Below, piece after piece: positions 9,906 to 20,020 of a stretch of 64,000 bases of DNA. The first letter of the stretch is position 1, and each line of letters opens with the position of its first letter. Made by a program: the position numbers and the translations under genes. The notes below the pieces were generated by a model. That model was given only the letters and a program-made list of their open reading frames with translations, was not told the origin of the DNA and searched no databases. Source of the stretch: Falsochrobactrum tianjinense (lineage in GTDB: Bacteria > Pseudomonadota > Alphaproteobacteria > Rhizobiales > Rhizobiaceae); contig NZ_JAHRVA010000001.1 of assembly GCF_019100495.1 (NCBI RefSeq), positions 1,109,345 to 1,173,344 on the forward strand, written 5' to 3'.

Positions 9906-10580
9906 TTAACGCAGGCGTTTAGGACGCACTTCGACCAGTTCGCCCGCAAGACGGCGGTCGAGATATTCCGAGCATTCCTCGATCAGTTGATCGCCGAGGC
10001 CGGAAAAGAAATGATTGGCGCCAACAAGCGTATTCTGGGTGATGGTGATGCCCTTCTGTGACTTGAGCTTGTCAACGAGCGTCTGCACATCCTTCGGTGG
10101 TGCAACCTTGTCCTGATCGCCGTGGATGATAAGCCCGGAAGACGGGCAGGGCGCCAGAAACGAAAAATCGTAGATATTGGGCTGCGGCGCGATCGACATA
10201 AAGCCTTCGATTTCCGGGCGGCGCATCAGAAGCTGCATGCCGATCCACGCACCGAAAGAATAACCGGCCACCCAGCAGGTTTTGGAATCTGGATGCAGGG
10301 CCTGAACCCAGTCCAGTGCACTTGCGGCGTCCGAAAGCTCGCCCGCTCCGTGGTCGAACTCGCCCTGGCTGCGGCCAATACTGCGGAAATTGAAACGCAA
10401 GGTCGTGAAACCGCGTTGCTGGAACATATAAAACAGATCGTAGACGATCTTGTTATTCATTGTCCCGCCGAACTGTGGATGCGGATGCAAGATCAGGGCG
10501 ATCGGCGCATTCTTTTCCCTGGAAGGCTGATAGCGGCCTTCGAGACGCCCTGCAGGCCCGTTGAAGATGACTTCTGGCAT
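9906..10580 (-). CDS. Alpha/beta hydrolase (COG2945-like)
   Basis: A 224-residue serine hydrolase with the alpha/beta fold. The early HPHPQFGGT loop can supply the oxyanion hole, and the nucleophile elbow is GYSFGAW with the serine near residue 107. The acid is probably the Asp of HGDQD and the base the His of GANHFF. This arrangement is typical of small bacterial esterase/peptidase-like hydrolases whose substrates are mostly unknown. GGAG stands five bases before the ATG. The gene diverges from the cysteine desulfurase gene, with a palindrome between them. Confidence 0.85.
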   Translation of the reverse strand: MPEVIFNGPAGRLEGRYQPSREKNAPIALILHPHPQFGGTMNNKIVYDLFYMFQQRGFTTLRFNFRSIGRSQGEFDHGAGELSDAASALDWVQALHPDSKTCWVAGYSFGAWIGMQLLMRRPEIEGFMSIAPQPNIYDFSFLAPCPSSGLIIHGDQDKVAPPKDVQTLVDKLKSQKGITITQNTLVGANHFFSGLGDQLIEECSEYLDRRLAGELVEVRPKRLR

Positions 10581-10673
10581 GTTTACTCCGCTCGTAACCG
10601 GAAGATCGGCTCCGAGGCGGTGCGCTTGACGTGAGGTCGCACCGCTTCTAGAACCGTTTTGAAATTACTATAG

Positions 10674-10690
10674 ACTGAACCAGGTTCAGT
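10674..10690. promoter_or_regulatory. Perfect 17-bp palindrome upstream of the Fe-S cluster genes
   Basis: ACTGAACC-A-GGTTCAGT is a perfect inverted repeat in the divergent region between the hydrolase and the cysteine desulfurase genes, 84 bp before the GTG start. Its symmetry suggests an operator. Iron or Fe-S regulators (RirA, IscR, Irr) would be natural candidates for this pathway, but the match to their known boxes is not clear. Confidence 0.5.
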
Positions 10691-10773
10691 AGCTGAAATG
10701 GCTTAATAGGCTTTTCCTGATTGAAAATTCAAGAAAATTGCGTTCGTAGCCGTCTGCTTAGGAGATAAGATCG

Positions 10774-11940
10774 GTGATCGCGACCGGCAAGAGGCTTTAT
10801 CTGGATTATAATGCCAGCGCGCCTTTGCTCGATGAAGCACGCAAGGCGGTCATCGAGGCATTGGAGATAACAGGCAATCCATCGTCCGTGCACAGGGAAG
10901 GTCGTGCCGCGCGCGCGCTGGTGGAAGCGGCGCGGCGAAACGTGGCGGCACTGGTCAATGCCAGAGCAGATCATGTCTTTTTCACATCGGGGGCAACAGA
11001 AGCTGCTTCCACCATGTTGACGCCTCATTTTATGATGGGCCGCGCGCCGGTGCGGATGTCGCATCTTTATGTCGGCGCGACCGAGCATCCCTGCATGATC
11101 GCGGGCGGCCAGTTCGCACCTGAAAACATTACCATGCTCCCCGTCGATGAAAACGGCATCTTGCGGCTGGATGTGTTGCAGGAAGTATTGCAAGCCCATG
11201 ACAAGGCCACCGGACTGCCGCTTGTTGCCGTGCAGGCAGCCAATAATGAAACGGGTGTGGTGCAGCCGATAGCCCGGATTGCGGCATTGGTGAAGGCGTC
11301 GGGCGGCGTCTATATTATCGATGCGGTTCAGGCGGCAGGACGGATTAAATTAGATATTACAGATAATTGCGGAGATTATCTCATAATTTCCTCACACAAG
11401 ATCGGCGGCCCGAAGGGCGTCGGCGCTGTTATTGCTGTCTCCGATCTGATGATGCCGCGTGCGCTGGTGCGCGGCGGCGGGCAGGAAAAGGGGCATCGTG
11501 CTGGCACCGAAGCGCTACCGCTTATTGCGGGTTTTGGTGCCGCAGCCGGGCAGGCGCTGGCTCGGCTGGCTGGCGCTGGCTGGTCTCCCGCGATGCGTGA
11601 CCGATTGGAGGCAGGGTTGATGCGGATCGCGCCCCGCGCCCTCATTCATGGCAGGAAGGCCGAGCGGCTTGCGAATACCACCTTCTTTTCCCTCGAAGGG
11701 CAAAAAGCCGAGACAGTGCAGATCGCATTCGATCTGGCGGGCGTAGCCCTTTCGGCCGGTTCCGCCTGTTCATCGGGCAAGGTAGGCCCAAGCCATGTGC
11801 TGGCGGCGATGGGCCATGAAGACGGCCCCGGCGCCGTCCGCATTTCGCTGTCCCCTGATGCGTCAGAGGAAACAATTGATCGCTTTCTCGAAATCCTACG
11901 CGGGATTGTGGAGCGACATGAGCGCTCTAAAGCGGGCTGA
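10774..11940 (+). CDS. Cysteine desulfurase, IscS/NifS type
   Basis: A PLP enzyme that takes sulfur from cysteine and hands it on as persulfide for Fe-S cluster assembly. The 388-residue protein has the PLP lysine at about 209 (SSHKIGGPKG) and the persulfide cysteine at about 332 in a SAGSACSSGK loop, which marks the IscS/NifS class rather than SufS. The start is GTG, with AGGAGA eight bases upstream. It lies about 195 bp before sufB on the same strand, so the locus encodes two desulfurases of different classes (see sufS). Confidence 0.9.
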   Translation: MIATGKRLYLDYNASAPLLDEARKAVIEALEITGNPSSVHREGRAARALVEAARRNVAALVNARADHVFFTSGATEAASTMLTPHFMMGRAPVRMSHLYVGATEHPCMIAGGQFAPENITMLPVDENGILRLDVLQEVLQAHDKATGLPLVAVQAANNETGVVQPIARIAALVKASGGVYIIDAVQAAGRIKLDITDNCGDYLIISSHKIGGPKGVGAVIAVSDLMMPRALVRGGGQEKGHRAGTEALPLIAGFGAAAGQALARLAGAGWSPAMRDRLEAGLMRIAPRALIHGRKAERLANTTFFSLEGQKAETVQIAFDLAGVALSAGSACSSGKVGPSHVLAAMGHEDGPGAVRISLSPDASEETIDRFLEILRGIVERHERSKAG

Positions 11941-12063
11941 AAGCGCCTTTCGGCGCGGGCGCATAAATTATTCTTGAATTTTTGGGGCAAATTTTAGCGT
12001 TGACGCTTGAAATTTAGTTTAGAGAGGTTTTAAAGAAGGACTACGCGCACTATATGTGGTGAC

Positions 12064-12078
12064 GATAGCGCAACTATC
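12064..12078. promoter_or_regulatory. Inverted repeat in the sufB leader
   Basis: GATAG-CGCAA-CTATC lies about 58 bp before the sufB ATG in an otherwise AT-rich leader (11,941-12,135). It may be an operator or a small RNA hairpin. Low confidence. Confidence 0.3.
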
Positions 12079-12135
12079 ATTGCCCTGACGTTTGCAACTG
12101 TCGGCCCTTGAACCCGACGAGGATGGAGAACGCCA

Positions 12136-13659
12136 ATGCCTGCTGTGCAGGAGACCATTGATCAGGTCCGCAGTTTAGATGTGGACCAGTATAAATACGG
12201 TTTCGAGACCGAGATTGAAGTCGACAAGGCCCCCAAGGGCCTCAACGAAGACATTATCCGTTTTATCTCAGCCAAGAAGAACGAGCCGGAATGGATGCTG
12301 GAATGGCGCCTGAAGGCTTATGAGCGCTGGCTGACTATGGAAGAGCCTGGCTGGGCGCGGGTCGATTATCCGAAGATCGATTTCCAGGACGCCTATTATT
12401 ATGCCGCGCCGATAAACCAGGCAGGGCCGACGTCGCTTGATGAAGTCGATCCCGAACTGCTCAGAACCTATGAAAAGCTTGGTATTCCCTTGCGCGAGCA
12501 GGAAATTCTGGCTGGCGTGCGTAAGCAGGGCGAGCCGAGCGAAATCGACGGCAACCCTTCGGACAATGTCTATGCTTCGGGGCGTGTCGCGGTTGATGCC
12601 GTATTCGACAGTGTATCCGTCGTTACGACTTTTAAGGAAGAGCTCGCCAAGGCTGGCGTGATCTTCTGCTCGATTTCCGAAGCGATTCGGGAACATCCCG
12701 AACTGGTGCAGAAATATCTCGCATCGGTCGTGCCGGTATCGGATAACTATTATGCGACCCTCAATTCGGCTGTCTTTACGGATGGTTCGTTCGTCTATGT
12801 TCCCAAGGGCGTTCGCTGCCCGATGGAGCTTTCGACTTATTTCCGCATTAATGAGCGCAATACGGGTCAGTTCGAACGTACGCTCATCATTGCCGAGGAA
12901 GGCTCTTACGTTTCCTATCTCGAAGGCTGCACCGCGCCACAGCGCGATGAAAACCAGCTTCACGCGGCAGTCGTGGAACTGATCGCGCTCGAAAACGCAG
13001 AAATCAAGTATTCGACAGTTCAGAACTGGTATCCGGGCGACAGCCAGGGCAAGGGCGGAATCTACAATTTCGTCACCAAGCGCGGCGATTGCCGTGGTGA
13101 TAATTCCAAGATTTCATGGACGCAGGTCGAGACCGGCTCCGCAGTGACCTGGAAATATCCCTCCTGCATTCTGCGCGGCGACAATTCGCGCGGCGAGTTC
13201 TATTCGATTGCCGTCTCCAACGGCTATCAGCAGATCGACAGTGGCACCAAGATGATCCACCTTGGCAAGAACACGTCGAGCCGCATCATTTCCAAGGGTA
13301 TTTCGGCAGGCAATTCTTCCAATACCTATCGCGGACAGGTTTCTGCCCATCGCAAGGCGGAGAATGCGCGTAACTTCACGCAGTGCGACTCGCTCCTGAT
13401 CGGCAACGATTGCGGTGCGCATACAGTGCCCTATATCGAAGCCAAGAATGCTACGGCACATTTCGAACATGAAGCGACCACCTCGAAGATTTCCGAAGAC
13501 CAGCTCTTCTATGTGATGCAGCGCGGTATTCCGGAAGAAGAGGCGATTGCCCTGATCGTCAGTGGCTTCGTGAAGGAAGTTATTCAGGAACTGCCGATGG
13601 AATTCGCCGTCGAGGCGCAAAAACTGATCGGCATCTCACTTGAGGGCAGCGTCGGTTGA
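12136..13659 (+). CDS. sufB: Fe-S cluster assembly scaffold SufB
   Basis: SufB is the main scaffold of the SufBCD complex, on which Fe-S clusters are built in the cytoplasm. The 507-residue protein is full length and carries the SUF-FeS core beta-helix. The segment [16 protein letters not shown] holds the conserved cysteine involved in cluster building and sulfur transfer. GGATGGAGAA precedes the ATG. sufC follows after 124 bp. Genes from sufC to sufT are packed closely, so the cluster is probably one operon, with the internal gap leaving room for a second promoter or processing site. Confidence 0.97.
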   Translation: MPAVQETIDQVRSLDVDQYKYGFETEIEVDKAPKGLNEDIIRFISAKKNEPEWMLEWRLKAYERWLTMEEPGWARVDYPKIDFQDAYYYAAPINQAGPTSLDEVDPELLRTYEKLGIPLREQEILAGVRKQGEPSEIDGNPSDNVYASGRVAVDAVFDSVSVVTTFKEELAKAGVIFCSISEAIREHPELVQKYLASVVPVSDNYYATLNSAVFTDGSFVYVPKGVRCPMELSTYFRINERNTGQFERTLIIAEEGSYVSYLEGCTAPQRDENQLHAAVVELIALENAEIKYSTVQNWYPGDSQGKGGIYNFVTKRGDCRGDNSKISWTQVETGSAVTWKYPSCILRGDNSRGEFYSIAVSNGYQQIDSGTKMIHLGKNTSSRIISKGISAGNSSNTYRGQVSAHRKAENARNFTQCDSLLIGNDCGAHTVPYIEAKNATAHFEHEATTSKISEDQLFYVMQRGIPEEEAIALIVSGFVKEVIQELPMEFAVEAQKLIGISLEGSVG

Positions 13660-13783
13660 TCCGGCGCGCTTCTGCTGCCTTTCCGCATATGATTTTTCTG
13701 GCCGGTTTTACTGGCACGAGCGATTTCCGGAAAAGTTAAAATGGTTTTCCGGTGAAACCGCATAAAGATACAAGGTTATACCC

Positions 13784-14539
13784 ATGCTTGAGATCAAGAA
13801 CCTTCATGCAAAGATCGCCGACACCGACACGGAAATTATCCGTGGCCTGAACCTCACCGTGAACAATGGTGAAGTTGCAGCCATCATGGGCCCCAACGGT
13901 TCGGGCAAATCCACCCTGTCCTACATTCTTGCAGGCAGGAGCGATTACGAAGTGACCGAGGGCGATATTCTTTATAATGGCGAGTCCATTCTGGAACTCG
14001 ATCCGGCTGAACGCGCTGCCAAGGGCATTTTTCTGGCGTTCCAGTATCCAATGGAAATACCGGGCGTGGCCACGATGGAATTCCTGAAGGTGGCGATGAA
14101 CAGCCAGCGCAAGGCGCGCGGCGAGCCGGAACTGAAAATCCCGGAGTTTATCAAGCGCGTCAAGGAAGCTGCCGGCGAACTGAGCATCGATATGAATATG
14201 CTCAAGCGCCCCTTGAATGTCGGGTTTTCGGGTGGTGAAAAAAAGCGCGCCGAAATCCTTCAGATGCAGCTTCTGGAGCCAAAACTTTGCGTGCTTGACG
14301 AAACCGACTCCGGTCTGGACATCGACGCTCTGAAGATCGTTTCGGACGGCGTCAATGCCCTGCGTTCGCCTGATCGCGCGATCATTGTCATCACCCACTA
14401 TCAGCGCCTGCTCGAATATATCGTGCCGGACGCGGTGCATGTGCTCTATAAGGGCCAGGTCATCAAGTCGGGCGACAAGAACCTCGCACTTCATCTTGAA
14501 GAAAATGGATATGCCGATCTGATCGGCGAAGCTGCCTAA
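13784..14539 (+). CDS. sufC: Fe-S assembly ATPase SufC
   Basis: SufC is a soluble ABC-type ATPase that drives conformational change in the SufBCD scaffold. In the 251-residue protein the Walker A motif GPNGSGKS is at residues 36-43, the ABC signature reads FSGGEKKRAEI, and Walker B with the D-loop reads CVLDETDSGLD. AAGGTT precedes the ATG. It sits between sufB and sufD, 6-15 bp before sufD depending on the sufD start. Confidence 0.97.
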   Translation: MLEIKNLHAKIADTDTEIIRGLNLTVNNGEVAAIMGPNGSGKSTLSYILAGRSDYEVTEGDILYNGESILELDPAERAAKGIFLAFQYPMEIPGVATMEFLKVAMNSQRKARGEPELKIPEFIKRVKEAAGELSIDMNMLKRPLNVGFSGGEKKRAEILQMQLLEPKLCVLDETDSGLDIDALKIVSDGVNALRSPDRAIIVITHYQRLLEYIVPDAVHVLYKGQVIKSGDKNLALHLEENGYADLIGEAA

Positions 14540-14554
14540 GGAGGTATGGATCAC

Positions 14555-15823
14555 ATGAATATCCAGACCGCACGGTCGCGAACGCCGGCTGAAAGTGCGC
14601 TGATTGACAATTTCATTGGCCGCATTGGCGAATTGCCGGGCAGCAGCGATGTTGCTGTGGCACGCGATACAGCACTTGAAACGCTCAAAATTCATGGCCT
14701 TCCGTCGCGCCGTATCGAGAGCTGGCACTACACCGATTTCCGCACGCTGCTGAAAAACGTGTCGGTATTCGATGCTGCCGCTGGCTCCGACGCGCTTCCT
14801 GCTCTTTTGGCCGGATCGTCGATTCTGCCGACCAGCAATGGCGTAGCGCTTGATGCGAAGGCACCGGCAGGCGTCTCGCTGACGCCGGTTCGCGATGCAT
14901 TGAGCGACGGTTCGCTGCTTCCGCAACTCAATATACGCGGCGTTGACGACACGATTGGCCAGATTAATACTGCCTATGTCAGCGATGGCTGGGTGATTTC
15001 GATCGCTGACGGCACCGAGCTTGAAGCGCCTCTGGAAATCCAGAATATCCAGAAGTCGGGGCAGGGCCATACGCGCTTTCCGGTGCATATCGGAGCGAAT
15101 GTCAAGGCAACCATCATCGAACGCCAGTCAGGCGGCGAGGGTGACAGTTTCTCGACATCGATCAACCATGTCACAGTGAGCGATGGTGCTGAAATCGTGT
15201 GGGTCATTCTGCGCGAATTCGGTCAATCGACCCAGCTTGCACAATTCAATGGCACTTTGGGTAAGGGCTCGAAGCTGACGCTCTATATCATCAATGCCGG
15301 TGGCAAGCTGGTGCGTCAGGAAGTGCATGTGGATGTCGAGGGCGAAGATTCTGATTTCGAGATGCGTGCTCTTAATCTCCTCGCCGATGACAGCCACACC
15401 GACATCACCATGACGGTTGGGCATCTGGTGGAAAACACCCAGTCGACGGAAATCGTGCGCAATGTCGTCAAGGACCGCGCGCGCGGCGTTTTCCAGGGCA
15501 TGATCCGCGTTGCCCAGCTTGCCCAGAAAACCGATGCTCGCATGGCGTGCAATACGCTTCTGCTGTCGGATGATGGCGAATTCGATGCCAAGCCGGAACT
15601 GGAAATCTTCGCGGACGATGTGGCCTGCGGCCATGGTGCGACGGTGACAGAGATTCAGGATGAGCATCTATTCTATCTGATGTCCCGCGGCATTCCTGAA
15701 AGTGAAGCACGCGGCCTGCTGATCAAGGCATTTATCGCTGAAATCATAGAGGAACTGGAAAACGAGCCGTTGGTGGAAGTACTTGAAGAAATGCTTTCCG
15801 ATTGGCTCGCCGCCCATGCCTGA
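14555..15823 (+). CDS. sufD: Fe-S cluster assembly protein SufD
   Basis: SufD pairs with SufB in the SufBCD complex and is needed for iron acquisition during cluster assembly. The protein is 422 residues from ATG 14555. An ATG at 14546 gives three more residues, but it sits one base after AAGGAGG, while 14555 has a 10-base spacing and is preferred. The C-terminal SUF core is clear (ACGHGATVTEIQDEHLFYL, RGIPESEAR). The next desulfurase starts 70 bp later. Confidence 0.95.
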   Translation: MNIQTARSRTPAESALIDNFIGRIGELPGSSDVAVARDTALETLKIHGLPSRRIESWHYTDFRTLLKNVSVFDAAAGSDALPALLAGSSILPTSNGVALDAKAPAGVSLTPVRDALSDGSLLPQLNIRGVDDTIGQINTAYVSDGWVISIADGTELEAPLEIQNIQKSGQGHTRFPVHIGANVKATIIERQSGGEGDSFSTSINHVTVSDGAEIVWVILREFGQSTQLAQFNGTLGKGSKLTLYIINAGGKLVRQEVHVDVEGEDSDFEMRALNLLADDSHTDITMTVGHLVENTQSTEIVRNVVKDRARGVFQGMIRVAQLAQKTDARMACNTLLLSDDGEFDAKPELEIFADDVACGHGATVTEIQDEHLFYLMSRGIPESEARGLLIKAFIAEIIEELENEPLVEVLEEMLSDWLAAHA

Positions 15824-15892
15824 TTGAACAAGGTGGGGTGTGGCGCAAGGCTTCACCCCATCTTGCCTGCCCAAGAGGCAAAAGGAACGATC

Positions 15893-17137
15893 ATGGACCA
15901 GAAGAATCCACTGATTGCAGCTTATGACGTTGAGGCAATTCGCGCCGATTTCCCTATTCTGTCGCGGCAGGTTCATGGTAAGCCATTGGTTTATCTCGAC
16001 AATGGCGCTTCCGCGCAAAAGCCGCAAAGCGTTATTGACGCGATTACGCATGCTTATGCCCATGAATATGCAAATGTGCATCGCGGCCTGCATTTTCTTT
16101 CAAATGCGGCAACGGATGCTTATGAAAAATCCCGTGAAACGGTACGCCGCTTTCTGAATGCTGATTCGGTTGACGAGATCGTCTTCACAAAAAATGCCAC
16201 CGAGGCGATCAATACGGTCGCCTATGGTTATGGGATGCCCAATATTGGCGAAGGCGATGAAATCCTCCTCTCCATCATGGAGCACCACTCCAATATCGTG
16301 CCATGGCACTTTATTCGTGAGCGGCAAGGGGCAAAGCTTGTCTTTGTTCCGGTGGATGATGAAGGCATTTTCCACATCGAGGAATTTGAGAAGCGCCTGA
16401 CCGAGCGCACCAAGCTGGTCGCGATCACGCATATGTCCAATGCGTTGGGTACGGTCACGCCGATCAAGGAAATCGTCCGGCTGGCGCATGAACGCGGTAT
16501 TCCTGTTCTGGTGGATGGCAGTCAGGGTGCAGTCCATCTGCCCGTCGACGTTCAGGATCTCGGTTGTGATTGGTATGTCTTTACGGGCCATAAGGTCTAT
16601 GGCCCGTCCGGCATTGGTGTCCTTTATGGGCGCACGCAAATGCTCGAAAAAATGCGGCCCTTCCAGGGGGGCGGTGAAATGATCGAGGAAGTGACGGAAG
16701 AAAACGTCACCTATAATCATCCGCCGCACCGTTTTGAGGCGGGAACGCCTGCAATCGTACAGGCGATTGGCTTGGGTGCCGCTCTCGAATATATGGAAAG
16801 AATTGGCCGCCATGCCATTCTGGCGCATGAGGAAGATTTGCGCGATTATGCTCATGAGCAATTGAGCAGGATCAATTCCTTGCGCATATATGGCAATGCT
16901 CCGGGCAAGGGCGCAATTATCTCCTTCGCACTCGAAGGCATCCATGCTCATGATGTCTCTATGGTGATCGACCGGGCCGGGATCGCGGTGCGCGCGGGTA
17001 CGCATTGTGCACAGCCGCTCTTGAAACGTTTCGGTGTCACCTCCACATGTCGTGCATCTTTCGGTATGTATAACACCCGCGCGGAAGTGGATGCGCTTGC
17101 AGAAGCCTTGGAAAAGGCGAAAAGGTTTTTCGGATGA
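15893..17137 (+). CDS. sufS: Cysteine desulfurase SufS (class II)
   Basis: SufS mobilises sulfur from cysteine for the SufBCD scaffold. The 414-residue PLP enzyme has its lysine at about 234 (FTGHKVYGPSG) and its active cysteine at about 372 in RAGTHCAQPLL, the class II arrangement. An upstream reading to 15824 adds 23 residues with no family similarity. The ATG at 15893 has AAAGGAA before it and is chosen. The stop overlaps the ATG of the next gene by 4 bp, suggesting translational coupling. No sufE is visible nearby. Confidence 0.96.
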   Translation: MDQKNPLIAAYDVEAIRADFPILSRQVHGKPLVYLDNGASAQKPQSVIDAITHAYAHEYANVHRGLHFLSNAATDAYEKSRETVRRFLNADSVDEIVFTKNATEAINTVAYGYGMPNIGEGDEILLSIMEHHSNIVPWHFIRERQGAKLVFVPVDDEGIFHIEEFEKRLTERTKLVAITHMSNALGTVTPIKEIVRLAHERGIPVLVDGSQGAVHLPVDVQDLGCDWYVFTGHKVYGPSGIGVLYGRTQMLEKMRPFQGGGEMIEEVTEENVTYNHPPHRFEAGTPAIVQAIGLGAALEYMERIGRHAILAHEEDLRDYAHEQLSRINSLRIYGNAPGKGAIISFALEGIHAHDVSMVIDRAGIAVRAGTHCAQPLLKRFGVTSTCRASFGMYNTRAEVDALAEALEKAKRFFG

Positions 17138-17553
17138 CCACTATGGAACAAAATCTAGGGCAGCAGGCTGAAACGAACCCCGCCGATGCGGCTACGCCAT
17201 CAGACGGAAGTGCTGCATTTTCTGCCTCCGCCATCCCGCAGGATGAGCTTCTGCGGATGACAGATGATATCATTGCAGCGCTCAAAACTGTTTATGACCC
17301 GGAAATTCCTGCGGATATCTACGAACTGGGGCTGATCTACAAGATCGACATCGAAGATGACCACACTGTCAAGATCGAAATGACGCTGACCGCGCCTGGT
17401 TGCCCGGTTGCTGGTGAAATGCCGGGCTGGGTGGAAAATGCCGTGGGTGCTGTCGAAGGCGTTTCCTTTGTCGAAGTGACAATGACATTTGATCCACCAT
17501 GGACGCCTGATCGCATGTCGGAAGAAGCGCAGGTCGCAGTAGGCTGGTATTAA
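17134..17553 (+). CDS. sufT: SUF-associated DUF59/MIP18-family protein (SufT-like)
   Basis: A 139-residue protein with a DUF59 (MIP18) domain after a variable, probably disordered 40-residue N-terminus. The family signature is visible as KTVYDPEIP near residue 50, and LTAPGCPVAGEMP carries the conserved cysteine. SufT-type proteins help mature particular Fe-S proteins. It overlaps sufS by 4 bp and is the last gene of the cluster, ahead of a good terminator. Its position in the suf operon supports the assignment. Confidence 0.88.
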   Translation: MTTMEQNLGQQAETNPADAATPSDGSAAFSASAIPQDELLRMTDDIIAALKTVYDPEIPADIYELGLIYKIDIEDDHTVKIEMTLTAPGCPVAGEMPGWVENAVGAVEGVSFVEVTMTFDPPWTPDRMSEEAQVAVGWY

Positions 17554-17587
17554 AACTGCCGCTTATTGCCAGTAAAACACTTCAACG

Positions 17588-17613
17588 AACCCCGCTTGAC
17601 GGGGTTTTGTTAT
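17588..17613 (+). terminator. Terminator at the end of the suf operon
   Basis: AACCCCG (17588-17594) and CGGGGTT (17600-17606) make a 7-bp stem with a CTTGA loop, followed by TTGTTAT, 35 bp after the sufT stop. Confidence 0.75.
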
Positions 17614-17620
17614 ATCTGGG

Positions 17621-18592
17621 TCAGAAGCCTGTTGTATTGGCATAATGCCGGGAGCTTTTTCCGAAACAGGCTTGTATCAGACCAACTATTCCCCCCAATG
17701 CCATTGCCGACGAAACAAGTGCCAGTCCGCCTTTAAACGGAATAGAGCATACGGCAATGATAAATTTGAGCATCCGGCCTAGAATTTTGACAGGAAGCTG
17801 CCGCAGTGCGCGCTTGGGATTTTCCCGGTATCGTGCACCAAATTCCGTGATGTTGTGATCACGATTACGGCGGAAATGATAGGCAAGTGTGAGGCGTGAC
17901 GAGGGCACCGTCTCATAGACGATAGCGTCGCAGGCCCAGCCGGTTTTGGCTCCTTGGGATTTGGCTTGCGCCCACAGATTCCAGTCTTCTCCTCCAGTCA
18001 GGCCGAACCGGGAATCAAATCGCAGCCCGGTTTTACGGAAGAAATCGAGGCGCCCCATCCAGCTACCCGTAGCAACCTTAATTAAATCGCCCTGACCGTT
18101 ATTGCACCTATGGCGGCATTTCCACTCTGATTTGAAGCCCATGCGTTCGATACCCGACCATACGATTCTTTGCCAAACGGTTAAGTTCGGGTCAAAAGGC
18201 TTGGGTCGCACCGGCGAACCCACAATGTCGAGATCAAGGCGATCCCGCTCAGCTAGCAAGTTGACAAGCCATGTAGGATCTACGAATTCATCATCATCGA
18301 CATAAACAAGAAAATCGAAACCCTGTTCGATGGCATGATTGAGCGCGCGGTTACGGGCCGCGGATATGCCGATATTACGTTCAAGAAGATATTCGATGTC
18401 TTCATCGGGCATCATAACCCGGAAACCTTGTATGGTATCGTCCAGGGTGTAGGCCGAATTATTCTCCACGATGAGAAAAGATAGACGGATATTCCCCGGC
18501 TTTACAATAAGAGCCAAAGAAGAAAACAGCTCGCCAAGCATTTTTGGCCTGTTGCGGGTGACGACAGAAATACAGATACGGCGCTGTGTCAT
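17621..18592 (-). CDS. Family 2 glycosyltransferase
   Basis: A 323-residue GT-A fold glycosyltransferase. The N-terminus has the nucleotide-sugar strand RICISVVTRNRP. The metal-binding DxD-type motif is VYVDDDEF near residues 96-103, and a GGEDWNLWAQA acidic motif follows. A C-terminal hydrophobic stretch (residues about 275-305) suggests membrane association. The acceptor is unknown; a surface glycan is plausible. The gene converges on the suf operon. The flanking DNA at 18,593-18,783 is AT-rich and holds no gene. No good Shine-Dalgarno is seen. Confidence 0.8.
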   Translation of the reverse strand: MTQRRICISVVTRNRPKMLGELFSSLALIVKPGNIRLSFLIVENNSAYTLDDTIQGFRVMMPDEDIEYLLERNIGISAARNRALNHAIEQGFDFLVYVDDDEFVDPTWLVNLLAERDRLDLDIVGSPVRPKPFDPNLTVWQRIVWSGIERMGFKSEWKCRHRCNNGQGDLIKVATGSWMGRLDFFRKTGLRFDSRFGLTGGEDWNLWAQAKSQGAKTGWACDAIVYETVPSSRLTLAYHFRRNRDHNITEFGARYRENPKRALRQLPVKILGRMLKFIIAVCSIPFKGGLALVSSAMALGGIVGLIQACFGKSSRHYANTTGF

Positions 18593-18783
18593 ATATTAGC
18601 ATATCCGATAATATCAATTTCTATAGTATGTAAACTTATTATGTAGAAAATATAAAGACAATTGTCCGCGCGTATACAATTATTACGATGTCCATAGATA
18701 GGAGAAGTTTTGTGCAGCAGAAATTGTTTACCGAAGCAGAAAAAATAAAATTATTAATGCCGGCATGTTCATGAAGTGCTTAA

Positions 18784-18859
<76 letters not shown>

Positions 18860-18996
18860 ACTTGCGTCCGATTAGCATATATGTGGCGCGTGTAAAGCGA
18901 AAATTCACATGATTGGATCATGGTAAGCCAGTTCTTCCTATGATAGCCAATTGGATACTCGAAAAGAAGCCGCTTTAGCGCACCGAGACGGAAAAT

Positions 18997-19770
18997 ATGA
19001 AAGATAGACCCCTGGCGCTCCATTTTCTCTCATCAGGGACCGAAGAATCGCTCTCGGCGCAAAAGGATCTGGTAAAGCGCTACGGACACGCTGCAGCGGA
19101 AGATGCGGATGCAATCGTGGCGCTTGGCGGCGATGGTACCATGCTGCAAGCACTGCGCGATTTCATGAATAGCGGCAAGCCGGTTTATGGCATGAACCGC
19201 GGCTCGGTCGGCTTCCTGATGAATGAATTCAGCGTGGACGACCTGCCTGAGCGCATCCATGCCGCACAGAAAGAGACGATTCGTCCTCTTGAAATGATTG
19301 CGGAAACCGAAAATGCACCGCCTTTTGTTGCTTTGGCTATCAATGAGGTTTCGCTTTTCAGGCAATCTTATCAGGCAGCTAAAATTCGCATCACTATCGA
19401 CGGCAAGATGAGGCTCGAAGAGTTGGTTTGCGATGGGGTTATGGTCGCTACGCCCGCAGGCTCTACTGCCTATAACCTATCAGCGCAGGGACCTATTTTG
19501 CCGCTGGAGGCGCAGCTTCTGGCGCTTACGCCGGTTAGCCCTTTTCGTCCGCGCCGGTGGGGTGGGGCGCTTTTGCCGAAATATGTGACGGTTCGGATGG
19601 ACTTGCTGGAGACGGAAAAGCGCCCGGTCAATGCGGTCGCAGACAATAGTGAAGTGAAATCAGTACGATCCGTTACCGTTCGCGAAGATCCCGACAGCCA
19701 GGTTGCTATCCTGTTTGATAAAAACCATTCCTGGGACGAACGAATTCTGACAGAACAATTCAGGCATTAA
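18997..19770 (+). CDS. nadK: NAD kinase
   Basis: Phosphorylates NAD to NADP in the cytoplasm. The 257-residue protein has the GGDGTML motif near residues 44-50, the NE/D segment (ALAINEVSL) and the glycine-rich substrate loop [17 protein letters not shown]. It is shorter than the E. coli enzyme, as in many alphaproteobacteria. ACGGAAAAT precedes the ATG. It stands alone between tRNA-Thr and the helicase gene. Confidence 0.95.
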   Translation: MKDRPLALHFLSSGTEESLSAQKDLVKRYGHAAAEDADAIVALGGDGTMLQALRDFMNSGKPVYGMNRGSVGFLMNEFSVDDLPERIHAAQKETIRPLEMIAETENAPPFVALAINEVSLFRQSYQAAKIRITIDGKMRLEELVCDGVMVATPAGSTAYNLSAQGPILPLEAQLLALTPVSPFRPRRWGGALLPKYVTVRMDLLETEKRPVNAVADNSEVKSVRSVTVREDPDSQVAILFDKNHSWDERILTEQFRH

Positions 19771-20020
19771 CTGACTTTGATTTGAGTATTTTCACGCTTT
19801 AGAATGACGTGAAACATAACAAAATACATATAAAGGACCGTTTTTATATTTTGCGTTGGTATTTTGGTTGACTTTTGCACGTTCCGGACGTAGGCGATGC
19901 TGTATGAAGACGCTCCTGGCGTCGCAGATGCCTTTTCTGCCTTGGTTCCTGCGCCCGATGACGCGGCTGCGATGACAGGATGGGTGGACCTCATTTCCAA
20001 AACAGAGAGCTACGCCTCCA

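Noticed and set aside
13736..15088. 450-codon antisense reading across sufC and sufD
   Set aside because: Long but it mirrors two clearly conserved genes; composition is that of a shadow frame.
18593..18783. AT-rich spacer as a possible small RNA gene
   Set aside because: No convincing promoter, hairpin or terminator could be made out.
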